A stretch of DNA of 10,887 nt. Origin: Candidatus Omnitrophota bacterium. GTDB taxonomy: Bacteria > Omnitrophota > Gorgyraeia > Zapsychrales > Fredricksoniimonadaceae. Both the position numbers and the translations under genes were made by a program. The notes under the pieces were generated by a model. It saw only the letters and a list, made by a program, of their open reading frames with translations, was not told the origin of the DNA and did not search any database. Where the stretch lies: the NCBI GenBank assembly GCA_023247575.1, contig JAHFGE010000045.1:1-10887 (forward strand). The letters are read 5' to 3'. Positions within the stretch are counted from its first letter, which is position 1. Each line of letters begins with the position of its first letter. Shown one piece after another: positions 1-6,421 of the stretch.

Positions 1-911
1 TAATATACTTTGTTTGTATTCGATTAGTTCAACGTAGCCGTTTTCCCGGTTCAGGCACAGCTCCTAAAGAATTAATTTGGGTACCTATTGGCCTTTTACA
101 CGGCATACTGGGAACAACCCTTTTGATTTTAGGACAGGAGAAATTTTTACCTTCCTGGGCATTGCTGGTTGGAAAACCCATGATGGACCAGGGATTTTTA
201 GTCTGCGTGGTCATGGGGGTGAGCGGCTTTCTAATCCCACGTTTAATGGGCACTTATGAACAAGCCCCTGATCCACAACAAGAACATGAACAAATTTGTA
301 CCTCACCGGCAGGGGAATGCCGCAAGCCAGCCAACATCATTACGTACTATCTGGTGTGTGCATTCATATTTTTTGTAAGTTTTTTTATAGAAGGGTTTGG
401 TAATCCGCCTTGGGGGTATGGTTTACGCGCCATTGCCATAACAGCGGTGTTATTAAAATCTCGTATTCTAGGAAAATTTCCTCAAAAGAATGGATTTTAT
501 GTGTGGCTGGCCTGGGGTTCTGTATGGATGGTAGGCATTGGATATTGGCTGGCCTGTTTTTTTAATGCTTATCAAGTGATTATGTTACACATTACCTTTA
601 TCGGAGGGTTTTCTTTAATGACGTTTGCCGTTGCCTCCATGGTTATCATGTCCCATGCTGGGCAAGGAGAACGATTGAATGCTCCTTTATGGGTTTTGTA
701 TGCTGTTGCTGTGGGAATAGTTTTAGCTTTATTAAATCGTTTAGCCGTAGCTTTGTTTCCGGATTTTTATTTCCAAATTCTTGGGTTTTCTGCTATTTGT
801 TGGATCATGGGAGCCTGGGCTTGGCTTATTTTTATGGTTCCTCGACTCATGAATGTCCCTGCCGAAGACGAATTTGGCCATATGCATAAGCAGGCTAACA
901 AGAAGACCTGA
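1..911 (+). CDS. nnrS: NnrS family heme/copper membrane protein, 5' partial
   Basis: The frame is open from the first complete codon at position 3 to the TGA at 909-911, so about 302 C-terminal residues are visible and the true start lies upstream. An ATG at 123 is internal: the residues before it (for example APKELIWVPIGLLHGILG) continue the same membrane-protein pattern. The product is a string of hydrophobic segments. A well-conserved NnrS-like block, HITFIGGFSLMTFAVASMVI followed by SHAGQ, lies near the middle, and AWLIFMVPRLM lies near the end. NnrS proteins are polytopic inner-membrane proteins that bind heme and copper and are linked to protection from nitric oxide and related stress; the exact reaction is unsettled. 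A hydrophilic loop rich in Gln and Glu with two cysteines (around QICTSPAGEC) separates two membrane segments. Family assignment is from pattern recognition and is fairly secure; the physiological role here is inferred. Confidence 0.8.
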   Translation, partial: IYFVCIRLVQRSRFPGSGTAPKELIWVPIGLLHGILGTTLLILGQEKFLPSWALLVGKPMMDQGFLVCVVMGVSGFLIPRLMGTYEQAPDPQQEHEQICTSPAGECRKPANIITYYLVCAFIFFVSFFIEGFGNPPWGYGLRAIAITAVLLKSRILGKFPQKNGFYVWLAWGSVWMVGIGYWLACFFNAYQVIMLHITFIGGFSLMTFAVASMVIMSHAGQGERLNAPLWVLYAVAVGIVLALLNRLAVALFPDFYFQILGFSAICWIMGAWAWLIFMVPRLMNVPAEDEFGHMHKQANKKT

Positions 912-924
912 GATAGCATTTCAC

Positions 925-953
925 TTGAAAAATATACGGATGTCCTTTACGAT
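925..953 (+). promoter_or_regulatory. Possible sigma70-type promoter for xseA
   Basis: TTGAAA (925-930) and TACGAT (948-953) are separated by 17 bp. Transcription would begin near 960, only a few bases before the xseA ATG at 964, giving an almost leaderless message. No convincing ribosome-binding site precedes that ATG, which fits. The -10 matches only 4 of 6 consensus bases, so this is tentative. Confidence 0.3.
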
Positions 954-963
954 GATATAGGTC

Positions 964-2262
964 ATGTATAATCCGCAAGAATCCTTAACAGTCTCTGAAC
1001 TCAATAATTATATCCGTGATGTTTTAAATAGCGGCTTTCCTCAACCCGTGTGGATTTGCGGAGAAATCCAGGGGTATGAGCGCGGCAAAGATAAAAAACA
1101 TATTTTCTTTGAGCTGTGCGAGAAAGATTCCGATTCTCATGAAATTAAAGCTCGCATCGGTTTAGTGATCTTTGCCAATCGCAAAGCAACTATTGATGCG
1201 CTTTTACAGAAAGCCGAGAATGCCTTTATTCTTAAAGATGATATTGAAGTGAGATTTTTATGCAAAGTTGATTTTTATCCCGGACATGGCCAAATCCGCC
1301 TGATTGTGGAAAGCATTGATCCCACGTATACCTTAGGCAAAATTGCCCAAGACCGTCAAAGACTCATCGCCCTTCTCAAACAGAAAGGTTTGTTAGGCAG
1401 GAACAAACAATTGGAATTGCCTCGTCTGCCGCTTTCCATTGGTCTTATTACTTCTTATGACTCCGCTGCTTACCATGACTTTATCGATGAGCTTAAAAAA
1501 AGCGGATATACTTTTACGGTATGGGTGGTTAATTCCCTCATGCAGGGTAAAAATGCAGAAATTTCTGTGGTGCGTTCGATTAAACTGTTTAATCAATTAA
1601 AGGAAATCGATGCGATTGTAATTACTCGTGGGGGAGGATCCATTGCCGAGTTAAGCTGTTTTGACAGTCAGGCCATTGCGGAAGCGATTGCGTTCTCAAC
1701 CTTGCCGGTTTTAAGCGGCATAGGTCATGAAATCAATACCACGGTGACGGATCTAGCAGCGCACACTTATGCCAAAACACCAACGGCCATTGCGCATTTT
1801 TTAATCGGCCGTATAGAAGAATTCCTGGGGCATTTAAAGGAAAAACAGGAATTTTTATTCCAAATGGTTGAACAAAAATTACAAACTCACCGCTTAAATT
1901 TGAAAAACCAGGCCTTGAATTTACAGCGTCTGCCTTCATCCTTGCTTAAGCAGGCCCGTCAACAGCATGGGCAACATGTTAATGATTTGAAAAAAACAAT
2001 TTATTTGCGCCTGCAAACTTCAATGACTAAAATAAAGATGTACGAAAAATTGATTGATGTCGCTGACCCCCGAAATACCTTAAAGCGTGGATTTAGTATT
2101 ACGCGGAATCTAAAGGGTAGAGTCATTAGATCAGTGGCGGGTGTCAAGAAGCCCCTTTCGATGAAGACTCAGCTGGCTGACGGAACAATCGTCAGCGATA
2201 TCACGGAGGTCCACAAAAATTCTTATGACGCCAGATCAAGTCAAATACCGCAAGGCCGTTGA
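964..2262 (+). CDS. xseA: Exodeoxyribonuclease VII large subunit
   Basis: Catalytic subunit of exonuclease VII, which degrades single-stranded DNA to oligonucleotides in the cytoplasm and acts with several small XseB subunits in repair. It is 432 residues, a usual length. The N-terminal OB-fold spans about residues 5-120 (SLTVSELNNYIRDVL is typical of the start). The nuclease domain follows, with SYDSAAYHDFI (residues 164-174, Asp172), the TRGGGS motif (221-226, Arg222) and GHEIN (254-258, His255). A helical C-terminal region contains the final motif DPRNTLKRGFSITR. Oddity: the family's GHETD motif reads GHEIN here, so the usual second aspartate is Asn258 (see findings). The ATG at 964 fits the family N-terminus but lacks a clear Shine-Dalgarno. 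The gene overlaps xseB by 38 bp, so the two subunits are probably translationally coupled. Confidence 0.93.
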   Translation: MYNPQESLTVSELNNYIRDVLNSGFPQPVWICGEIQGYERGKDKKHIFFELCEKDSDSHEIKARIGLVIFANRKATIDALLQKAENAFILKDDIEVRFLCKVDFYPGHGQIRLIVESIDPTYTLGKIAQDRQRLIALLKQKGLLGRNKQLELPRLPLSIGLITSYDSAAYHDFIDELKKSGYTFTVWVVNSLMQGKNAEISVVRSIKLFNQLKEIDAIVITRGGGSIAELSCFDSQAIAEAIAFSTLPVLSGIGHEINTTVTDLAAHTYAKTPTAIAHFLIGRIEEFLGHLKEKQEFLFQMVEQKLQTHRLNLKNQALNLQRLPSSLLKQARQQHGQHVNDLKKTIYLRLQTSMTKIKMYEKLIDVADPRNTLKRGFSITRNLKGRVIRSVAGVKKPLSMKTQLADGTIVSDITEVHKNSYDARSSQIPQGR

Positions 2263-2452
2263 GCGCTTGGATGAAATCATCGCTCAAATTGAAAATGAAG
2301 ATGTGGACATCGATGAACTTTCCATACAAGTGAAAGAGGCGGTGGAACTGATCCGTTTGTGTAAGGCCAAAATTGATAAGGCGGAAATGGAAGTCAAACA
2401 GGTGGTAGAAGATTTTACTAAAGAAACCAAGGAAACCAAAGAGGCTGTTTAG
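2225..2452 (+). CDS. xseB: Exodeoxyribonuclease VII small subunit
   Basis: Small helical subunit of exonuclease VII. It is 75 residues and starts inside the 3' end of xseA in another frame. The family pattern is clear: an N-terminal stretch around YRKAVERLDEIIAQIE, an acidic turn (NEDVDIDEL), then a second helix ending in AKIDKAEMEVKQV. The length is normal. The C-terminal tail is lysine- and glutamate-rich with an approximate repeat (TKETKETKE). Adjacency to xseA and the 38-bp overlap support a shared transcript and coupled translation. No other Met codon offers a better start. Confidence 0.92.
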   Translation: MTPDQVKYRKAVERLDEIIAQIENEDVDIDELSIQVKEAVELIRLCKAKIDKAEMEVKQVVEDFTKETKETKEAV

Positions 2453-2454
2453 AG

Positions 2455-2547
2455 GTGGCCTTGCAGCTTTACTGTGAAATTTTTAAAGCATCCTTACCGA
2501 AAGTCAGAAAAGATATAGAAGAATTACAAAGAAGTTTGAAAGTGTAG
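2455..2547 (+). other. Possible 30-codon reading frame after xseB
   Basis: A GTG two bases after the xseB stop opens a 30-codon frame (reading roughly ALQLYCEIFKAS then a lysine/glutamate-rich helix, KDIEELQRSLKV). It is closed by a TAG that belongs to the palindrome at 2544-2570. The predicted peptide is helical and charged, resembling XseB composition, so it could be a decayed remnant or simply open sequence. An AAAGAGG stretch about 10 bases upstream is a weak ribosome-binding candidate. No homolog is recognised. Reported because the 128-bp gap between xseB and the HIT gene holds nothing else apart from the palindrome. Confidence 0.2.
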
Positions 2548-2570
2548 GGGCGGGGTGACCCCGCCCGTAC
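2544..2570. repeat. GTAG-type palindrome before the HIT gene
   Basis: A 27-base near-perfect inverted repeat whose left arm begins GTAGGGGCGGGG and whose right arm ends CCCGCCCGTAC. Ends and imperfection (left GTAGGGG, right CCCGTAC) match the copy at 9942-9970. No T-run follows, so it is not a standard intrinsic terminator. It ends 10 bases before the HIT start codon and occupies the place where a ribosome-binding site would normally sit. Confidence 0.75.
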
Positions 2571-2580
2571 AGAAAAATCC

Positions 2581-2913
2581 ATGCCCGATTGTATTTTTTG
2601 TAAGAACCTGCCTAAAGTTTTGCAAAATGATCTGGCTTACGCCGTCTATGATATCAATCCTTCTAGCAAAGGACATATGCTTTTTATTTTAAAGCGTCAT
2701 TGTCCTACCATTTTTGAGGCAACTGACCAGGAGAGAAAGGCTATCTTTGATTTAATTTTTCAAGCCAGGGAATTGCTAATCAAAGAACATAAGCCGGATG
2801 GTTTTAATATTTTGGCTAATTGTGGAGCGGCCTCCGGGCAAGTTGTCATGCATGCCCATGTGCATTTGCTTCCCAGATATAACGGCTTAAGATTGGATCA
2901 CTCACCGGTATGA
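2581..2913 (+). CDS. HIT family nucleotide hydrolase/transferase
   Basis: A 110-residue histidine-triad protein, the normal size for the HINT-like branch, which hydrolyses nucleoside phosphoramidates, AMP-lysine and similar adenylylated compounds in the cytoplasm. The N-terminal CIFC (residues 4-7) is the zinc-type cysteine pair found in many HIT proteins. The NPSSKGHML segment follows, and the triad HAHVHLLPR has His91, His93 and His95. Its TGA overlaps the menB ATG by 4 bases (ATGA), so it is probably in the same transcript as the menaquinone genes. No functional link to menaquinone is implied beyond that. No Shine-Dalgarno is visible; a palindrome lies just upstream. The natural substrate cannot be told from sequence. 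Confidence 0.9.
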   Translation: MPDCIFCKNLPKVLQNDLAYAVYDINPSSKGHMLFILKRHCPTIFEATDQERKAIFDLIFQARELLIKEHKPDGFNILANCGAASGQVVMHAHVHLLPRYNGLRLDHSPV

Positions 2914-3731
2914 CAAAATTCCATTGGAAACAAGTTGGCACCTACGAAGAAATCAAATACCATAAGATGGAGGGGATGGCTAAAATTACCATTAATCGGC
3001 CGCATCGGCGCAATGCCTTTACTCCTGTCACCGTCAAAGAAATGTCCCATGCCCTCAATGACGCCCGCGATGATGAAAAAATCGGGGTGATTATTTTAAC
3101 CGGCGAAGGCAAAGAAGCCTTCTGTTCCGGGGGAGACCAAAAAATCCGCGGGGAGGCCGGTTATAAAGACAAAGACGGCACTAATCGTTTAAATGTATTG
3201 GATTTTCAACGTCAAATTCGTACGTGTCCTAAACCCGTCATTGCCATGGTGGCAGGCTACGCCATAGGCGGCGGTCAAATTTTACAAATGCTCTGCGATC
3301 TAAGCATTGCCGCAGACAATGCTATTTTTGGTCAAACCGGCCCCAAGGTCGGTTCTTTTGATGGCGGCTATGGCTGCAGCTACTTGGCCCGGATTGTGGG
3401 GCAAAAAAAAGCCAGGGAAATTTGGTTTTTATGCCGCCAGTACAATGCCCAGCAAGCCTTAGGAATGGGACTGGTCAACACGGTGGTTCCTTACAAAAAA
3501 TTGGAAGAAGTCACCATCCAATGGTGCAAGGAAATTTTACAACACTCTTCTCTAGCGATCCGTTGTTTGAAGTCTGCCCTTAATGCGGATTGCGATGGCC
3601 AAGCCGGTTTACAGGAGTTGGCCGGTAATGCCACGATGATGTTTTATATGACGCAAGAGGCCCAAGAAGGCCGCAACGCCTTTGTGCAAAAACGTAAGCC
3701 TAACTTTTCCAAATTTCCCAAGAGACCCTGA
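2910..3731 (+). CDS. menB: 1,4-dihydroxy-2-naphthoyl-CoA synthase
   Basis: Crotonase-family enzyme of classical menaquinone synthesis. It closes the second ring of o-succinylbenzoyl-CoA to give 1,4-dihydroxy-2-naphthoyl-CoA. It is 273 residues. Motifs in order: CSGGDQ (72-77), LDFQRQIRTCPKPV (97-110), GYAIGGG (116-122), and QTGPKVGSFDGGYG (142-155) with the conserved Asp151. The C-terminal NATMMFYMT and EGRNAF through KFP blocks are diagnostic of MenB. It reads very close to the gammaproteobacterial form. One difference from the usual GGGH is Gln123 where His is common. It is coupled to the HIT gene upstream (ATGA overlap) and to the next gene downstream (TGATG, 1-base overlap). Function is secure from motif identity. 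Confidence 0.96.
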   Translation: MTKFHWKQVGTYEEIKYHKMEGMAKITINRPHRRNAFTPVTVKEMSHALNDARDDEKIGVIILTGEGKEAFCSGGDQKIRGEAGYKDKDGTNRLNVLDFQRQIRTCPKPVIAMVAGYAIGGGQILQMLCDLSIAADNAIFGQTGPKVGSFDGGYGCSYLARIVGQKKAREIWFLCRQYNAQQALGMGLVNTVVPYKKLEEVTIQWCKEILQHSSLAIRCLKSALNADCDGQAGLQELAGNATMMFYMTQEAQEGRNAFVQKRKPNFSKFPKRP

Positions 3732-4123
3732 TGAAACAAATATTCTTTTTTATATTTTTATTTTTCTTATCTGCTGTCTATGCTCAAGATAAAAAAGATG
3801 TGGTTTATGAATTATGCGTCCATGAACGGGGTTATTCTGAGAGTGGCTTTGTGACTTTGGTTCGTTGCGGAGAATACTATAAGGGAACATCTGGGGCCAC
3901 AGATGTTCCTGATATTATTTATGATGCTAATGGTAAAAATGTAGCAGATTGTGGAGGGATGCCTTCGCCTACAGGCCCCCGTCCCGATGTGCCATTATGT
4001 AATATCTCCTGTTCTAAAGATAATTTATGTCACGACATTATGTTCGATTGTTCTCAGCTAAAAAGTTACGAACAGGAATCTTGTAATATGCTAAATCTTC
4101 GTAGAAAATTTATTTTTAAATGA
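3731..4123 (+). CDS. Unknown secreted eight-cysteine protein within the men genes
   Basis: A 130-residue protein of no family I recognise. It starts with a clear signal peptide: MKQ, then a Phe/Ile/Leu-rich core and SAVYA, with likely cleavage after Ala18 before QDKKD. The mature part has eight cysteines (29, 46, 74, 90, 94, 100, 107 and 118), an even number compatible with four disulfides in the periplasm or outside. A small Pro/Gly segment (PSPTGPRPD) precedes the cysteine-dense second half. The gene is wedged between menB (1-base overlap) and menA (4-base overlap, ATGA), so it must be co-transcribed and probably co-translated with them. It has an AT-rich start and an internal 10-bp inverted repeat at 3884-3909. 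A role in quinone metabolism is possible but unsupported. Coding status rests on the signal peptide, exact overlaps and full-length open frame. Confidence 0.8.
   Translation: MKQIFFFIFLFFLSAVYAQDKKDVVYELCVHERGYSESGFVTLVRCGEYYKGTSGATDVPDIIYDANGKNVADCGGMPSPTGPRPDVPLCNISCSKDNLCHDIMFDCSQLKSYEQESCNMLNLRRKFIFK
3884..3909. repeat. Perfect 10-bp inverted repeat inside the secreted-protein gene
   Basis: GGAACATCTG (3884-3893) and CAGATGTTCC (3900-3909) flank a 6-base loop GGGCCA. It encodes the stretch GTSGATDVP. It could be another small palindromic insertion or an mRNA hairpin; its arms do not match the other repeat families in the window. Confidence 0.6.
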
Positions 4124-4995
4124 ACCCCTGGATACTTGCCATCCGTCCCAAAACTTTAGCTGCAGGGATTACTCCCGTCATCATTGGCTCGGCCATAGCT
4201 TATGGCGATGGGCTTTTTCATCTGCCATCGGCCTTAGCGTGCTTAACTGGGGCCTTGCTCATTCAAATCGCCACTAATTTAAGTAATGATTATTTCGATT
4301 TTAAAAAGGGAGCAGACGCAAACCGTATTGGCCCTGCCCGCGTGACTCAAGCTGGCCTTATTAAATCTCAACTGGTTTTATTTACCGCATTGCTTGCCTT
4401 TGTTTTAGCTGGCTTAATAAGCCTGTACCTCATTGATCGCGCTGGCATGAGTATTGCGATCATCGCAGCCGCTGCGATTATCTCTGGGTTATTATATACA
4501 GCAGGTCCACGGCCATTAGGCTATTTAGGGTTAGGGGAACTTTTTGTTTTTATTTTTTTTGGGCCGGTGGCGGTTGGCGCAACGTATTTTGTGCAAACTC
4601 TGGATTTAAACTGGGCTGTGGTGATAGCGGGTTTTGCCCCTGGGTTTTTATCCTGCGCCATTTTGGCCGTCAATAATTTAAGAGATATCGATGGTGACCG
4701 TCGGGCAGGGAAAATGACTTTAGCGGTACGTTGGGGCCGCAGTTTTGCCATCAGCGAATATCTTTTCTGCCTGATGGCGGCCTCTTTTGTGCCTGTTCTG
4801 GTTTTCTTAATTACCGCTGATCATGAAGGAATCATTTTGGCTGCCGTAGTGAGCTTCCTGGCCATACCAACTATCCGCACCGTGATGACAACACTGGATC
4901 CTCATGCTTTAACCCACGCTTTAGCTCAAACCAGCCGCTGGCTTTTTCTTTACAGTATTATCTTTTCTTTGGGATGGATCCTGTGCAGCCGCTAG
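4120..4995 (+). CDS. menA: 1,4-dihydroxy-2-naphthoate polyprenyltransferase
   Basis: UbiA-superfamily integral membrane prenyltransferase that attaches the polyprenyl tail to 1,4-dihydroxy-2-naphthoate, yielding demethylmenaquinone. It is 291 residues with multiple hydrophobic segments throughout. The first aspartate motif is NDYFDFKKGAD (56-66); the second is NNLRDIDGDRRAGKMT (185-200). Both are in the form typical of MenA rather than UbiA. The N-terminal WILAIRPKTLAAGITPV is also characteristic. Translation is coupled to the preceding gene through an ATGA overlap; no Shine-Dalgarno is needed or seen. Its 3' end overlaps the menC start region by up to 22 bp, continuing the compact operon. 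Confidence 0.95.
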   Translation: MNPWILAIRPKTLAAGITPVIIGSAIAYGDGLFHLPSALACLTGALLIQIATNLSNDYFDFKKGADANRIGPARVTQAGLIKSQLVLFTALLAFVLAGLISLYLIDRAGMSIAIIAAAAIISGLLYTAGPRPLGYLGLGELFVFIFFGPVAVGATYFVQTLDLNWAVVIAGFAPGFLSCAILAVNNLRDIDGDRRAGKMTLAVRWGRSFAISEYLFCLMAASFVPVLVFLITADHEGIILAAVVSFLAIPTIRTVMTTLDPHALTHALAQTSRWLFLYSIIFSLGWILCSR

Positions 4996-6050
4996 TTATT
5001 ACCGCCACACAGGTCACCCCTTATCAAAAACCTTTTCAAAAACCTTTTATGATTGGCACAAAGGAGATTTCTGTCAGGGAAGGATTGATTCTTACCGTAC
5101 AAGCAGGGGAGGTTACAGGACAAGGTGAGATTACTCCTTTAGAAGGGGTCAGCCTTGAGACTCTCAAGAAAGCCAGGCATGATTTATCTGTCATTAAGCC
5201 TTATTTGTGTGGACTTTGTGTCATTGCGAGCGAAGCGAAGCAATCTTTTAAAAGATCGCCACGTCCCTTTCAGGGACTCGCGATGACACCAGGTTGTGCA
5301 GAAATTTTAGACTTTTTACGAAATTTTAGGCCTTTACAAGAAATGTGTCCCTCAGTACGTTTTGGGGTTGAATCTGCTATTTTTAATTTAGTCTGCCATT
5401 TTCAAAAAATTACGTTGGCGAAATTTTTAGGATCCCCATTAAGGCACATTTCAACGGCGGTCTTATTACAGGGTTCTGCCGAACAAATTATGCAGGAAGC
5501 CAAAGATTTTGTATCTGGCGGATATAAAGTCTTTAAACTCAAAGTGGGAAGCCGCAATATTCCTCTGGATGTTAAAAAGGTGGTTCAATTACGCCAGGTT
5601 ATCACTCAGGATGCTGTAATCCGCCTGGATGCCAATCGAGCCTGGTCAACTAATGAAGCAGTCCTGTTTGGCCAATTAATTGGCCCGGAGCGTATCGAGT
5701 TTATTGAAGAACCACTCAAAGATATGGGGCAAATAGGAACATTTTACCAGAAAACACATTTACCTGTGGCTCTGGATGAGAGTTTAAACACAGTTGGGGA
5801 CAGTTGCTCAACTGTCCCCTATGTAAAAGCCTATGTCTTAAAACCTACGGTTTTGGGGGGTATTACCGTTACTTTGGATTGGATCCAACAAGCCAAAAGT
5901 TTGAGGAAAAAGGCGATTATCAGCTCCTGCTTTGAGTCAGCGGTTGGCTTAAGTGTACTGAAAAACCTGGCCCTTTTGACTGGTGAGGTACCAGGACTTG
6001 GAACTAATCGCTGGTTTAACTATGAAGGAGGACCATCTAACGGCACCTGA
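4974..6050 (+). CDS. menC: o-Succinylbenzoate synthase with two palindromic inserts
   Basis: Enolase-superfamily enzyme that dehydrates SHCHC to o-succinylbenzoate. It is 358 residues, longer than the roughly 320 usual for the family. All superfamily catalytic and metal sites are present: KLK (Lys188, Lys190), LDAN (Asp219), EEP (Glu245), LDES (Asp268) and KPT (Lys290). The N-terminal capping domain shows GQGEITPLEG (49-58) and PSVRFGVESA. About residues 82-106 are encoded by a 72-bp palindromic element at 5218-5289, read as VIASEAKQS and onward; residues 275-282 come from a second palindrome at 5796-5819. Both lie outside the catalytic motifs and keep the frame, so the enzyme may still be active. 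ATG 4974 is used here; GTG 4983 is an alternative, and neither has a strong ribosome-binding site. It overlaps menA by 22 bp. Confidence 0.9.
   Translation: MDPVQPLVITATQVTPYQKPFQKPFMIGTKEISVREGLILTVQAGEVTGQGEITPLEGVSLETLKKARHDLSVIKPYLCGLCVIASEAKQSFKRSPRPFQGLAMTPGCAEILDFLRNFRPLQEMCPSVRFGVESAIFNLVCHFQKITLAKFLGSPLRHISTAVLLQGSAEQIMQEAKDFVSGGYKVFKLKVGSRNIPLDVKKVVQLRQVITQDAVIRLDANRAWSTNEAVLFGQLIGPERIEFIEEPLKDMGQIGTFYQKTHLPVALDESLNTVGDSCSTVPYVKAYVLKPTVLGGITVTLDWIQQAKSLRKKAIISSCFESAVGLSVLKNLALLTGEVPGLGTNRWFNYEGGPSNGT
5218..5289. repeat. 72-bp palindromic element inserted in menC
   Basis: Outer arms GTGTCATTGCGAG (5218-5230) and CTCGCGATGACAC (5277-5289) pair with one mismatch. Inside are CGAAGCGAAGCAATC, a small ATCTTTTAAAAGAT palindrome, and a GTCCCT/AGGGAC hairpin. 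The GTCATTGCGAG...GAAGC...CAATC pattern is a widely seen dispersed repeat type in bacterial genomes, from general memory. The 72 bp is a multiple of three and the element is translated in frame as part of MenC. Confidence 0.85.
5796..5819. repeat. GGGGACAG palindrome in menC
   Basis: GGGGACAGTTG (5796-5806) and CAACTGTCCCC (5809-5819) are perfect 11-base arms around CT. It is 24 bp, in frame, between the LDES and KPT motifs of MenC. The same arms recur in menE at 6768-6793. Confidence 0.85.
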
Positions 6051-6061
6051 GACCAATGGTC

Positions 6062-6082
6062 CCTGCCTCGCCGGCAGGCGGG
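6062..6082. repeat. 21-bp hairpin element, copy 1 (insertion in a cluster unit)
   Basis: A 21-bp insert with arms CCTGCC and GGCAGG around TCGCC, ending CGGG. It splits a unit spanning 6049-6109; the uninterrupted unit is at 6256-6295, matching 38 of 40 bases once the 21 bp are removed. An identical 21-mer is at 7652-7672. Confidence 0.85.
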
Positions 6083-6371
6083 TACGGTCTCATTTTATAT
6101 GGAGACCATCGGTCTATGGTCTCGATTTATATGGAGACCATTCGATTTTGGCCATTCATTCTGTGGAATTGGCTGTGGCGCCTATAAAATTTTTTAACTT
6201 ATTGAGATTATTGTAGATATGATTTTTATGAGCTTATAAGTGCTTGTCCGGCAGCAAGACCAATGGTCTACGGTCTCAGTTTATATGGAGACCATAACTT
6301 GAGACCGTAGACCATAGACCGAGACCATAGGCTAAAAAGTGAGACCATAGTCATTTTATATGGAGACCATA

Positions 6372-6392
6372 CCTGCCTTGCCGGCAGGCAAG
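6372..6392. repeat. 21-bp hairpin element, copy 3 (variant)
   Basis: Same architecture as the element at 6062-6082 but with TTGCC in place of TCGCC and CAAG in place of CGGG at the right end. The changes are compensatory for the hairpin CCTTGCC-GGCA-GGCAAGG. It directly follows a TTTATATGGAGACCAT copy and lies 29 bases before the menE start codon. Confidence 0.75.
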
Positions 6393-6421
6393 GGTTTAAA
6401 ACCGTAGACCATAACCAAAAT

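Larger units (their letters stand above)
6049..6420. repeat. Repeat cluster between menC and menE (GGTCTC/GAGACC units)
   Basis: The 371-bp menC-menE gap has no convincing gene. It is filled by degenerate units built from GGTCTAYGGTCTC and GAGACCAT. The 16-mer TTTATATGGAGACCAT occurs four times, at 6094-6109, 6126-6141, 6280-6295 and 6355-6370. In the first three copies it is preceded by GGTCTC, so GGTCTC and GAGACC can pair across TTTATATG. Many single GAGACCATAG/CTATGGTCTC blocks lie between (for example 6301-6350). Spacing is irregular and no unit is a CRISPR repeat. About 100 bp (6142-6250) is AT-rich sequence without units. menC's TGA is fused to the first GAGACC. Origin as a nested pile-up of small palindromes is inferred. 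Confidence 0.8.

Noticed and set aside
29..253. Minus-strand 74-codon frame at the window start
   Set aside because: Lies wholly antisense to the NnrS coding frame, which is open from the window edge and has clear membrane-protein character.
2544..2570. Rho-independent terminator
   Set aside because: A strong hairpin, but no T-run follows, and the same palindrome type occurs inside translated genes, so it is better called a repeat. The same applies to 9942-9970.
5983..6216. A 77-codon + strand frame running from menC into the repeat cluster
   Set aside because: It overlaps menC in another frame and its C-terminal half is translated repeat DNA; no family features and no ribosome-binding site.
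6049..6420. CRISPR array
   Set aside because: Units vary in length and orientation, spacers are irregular (32, 154 and 75 bp between copies), and no cas gene is near.
6311..6421. Upstream extension of menE into the repeat cluster
   Set aside because: The frame is open back to 6311 but contains no ATG, GTG or TTG with a ribosome-binding site, and the translation is repeat sequence unlike a MenE N-terminus.
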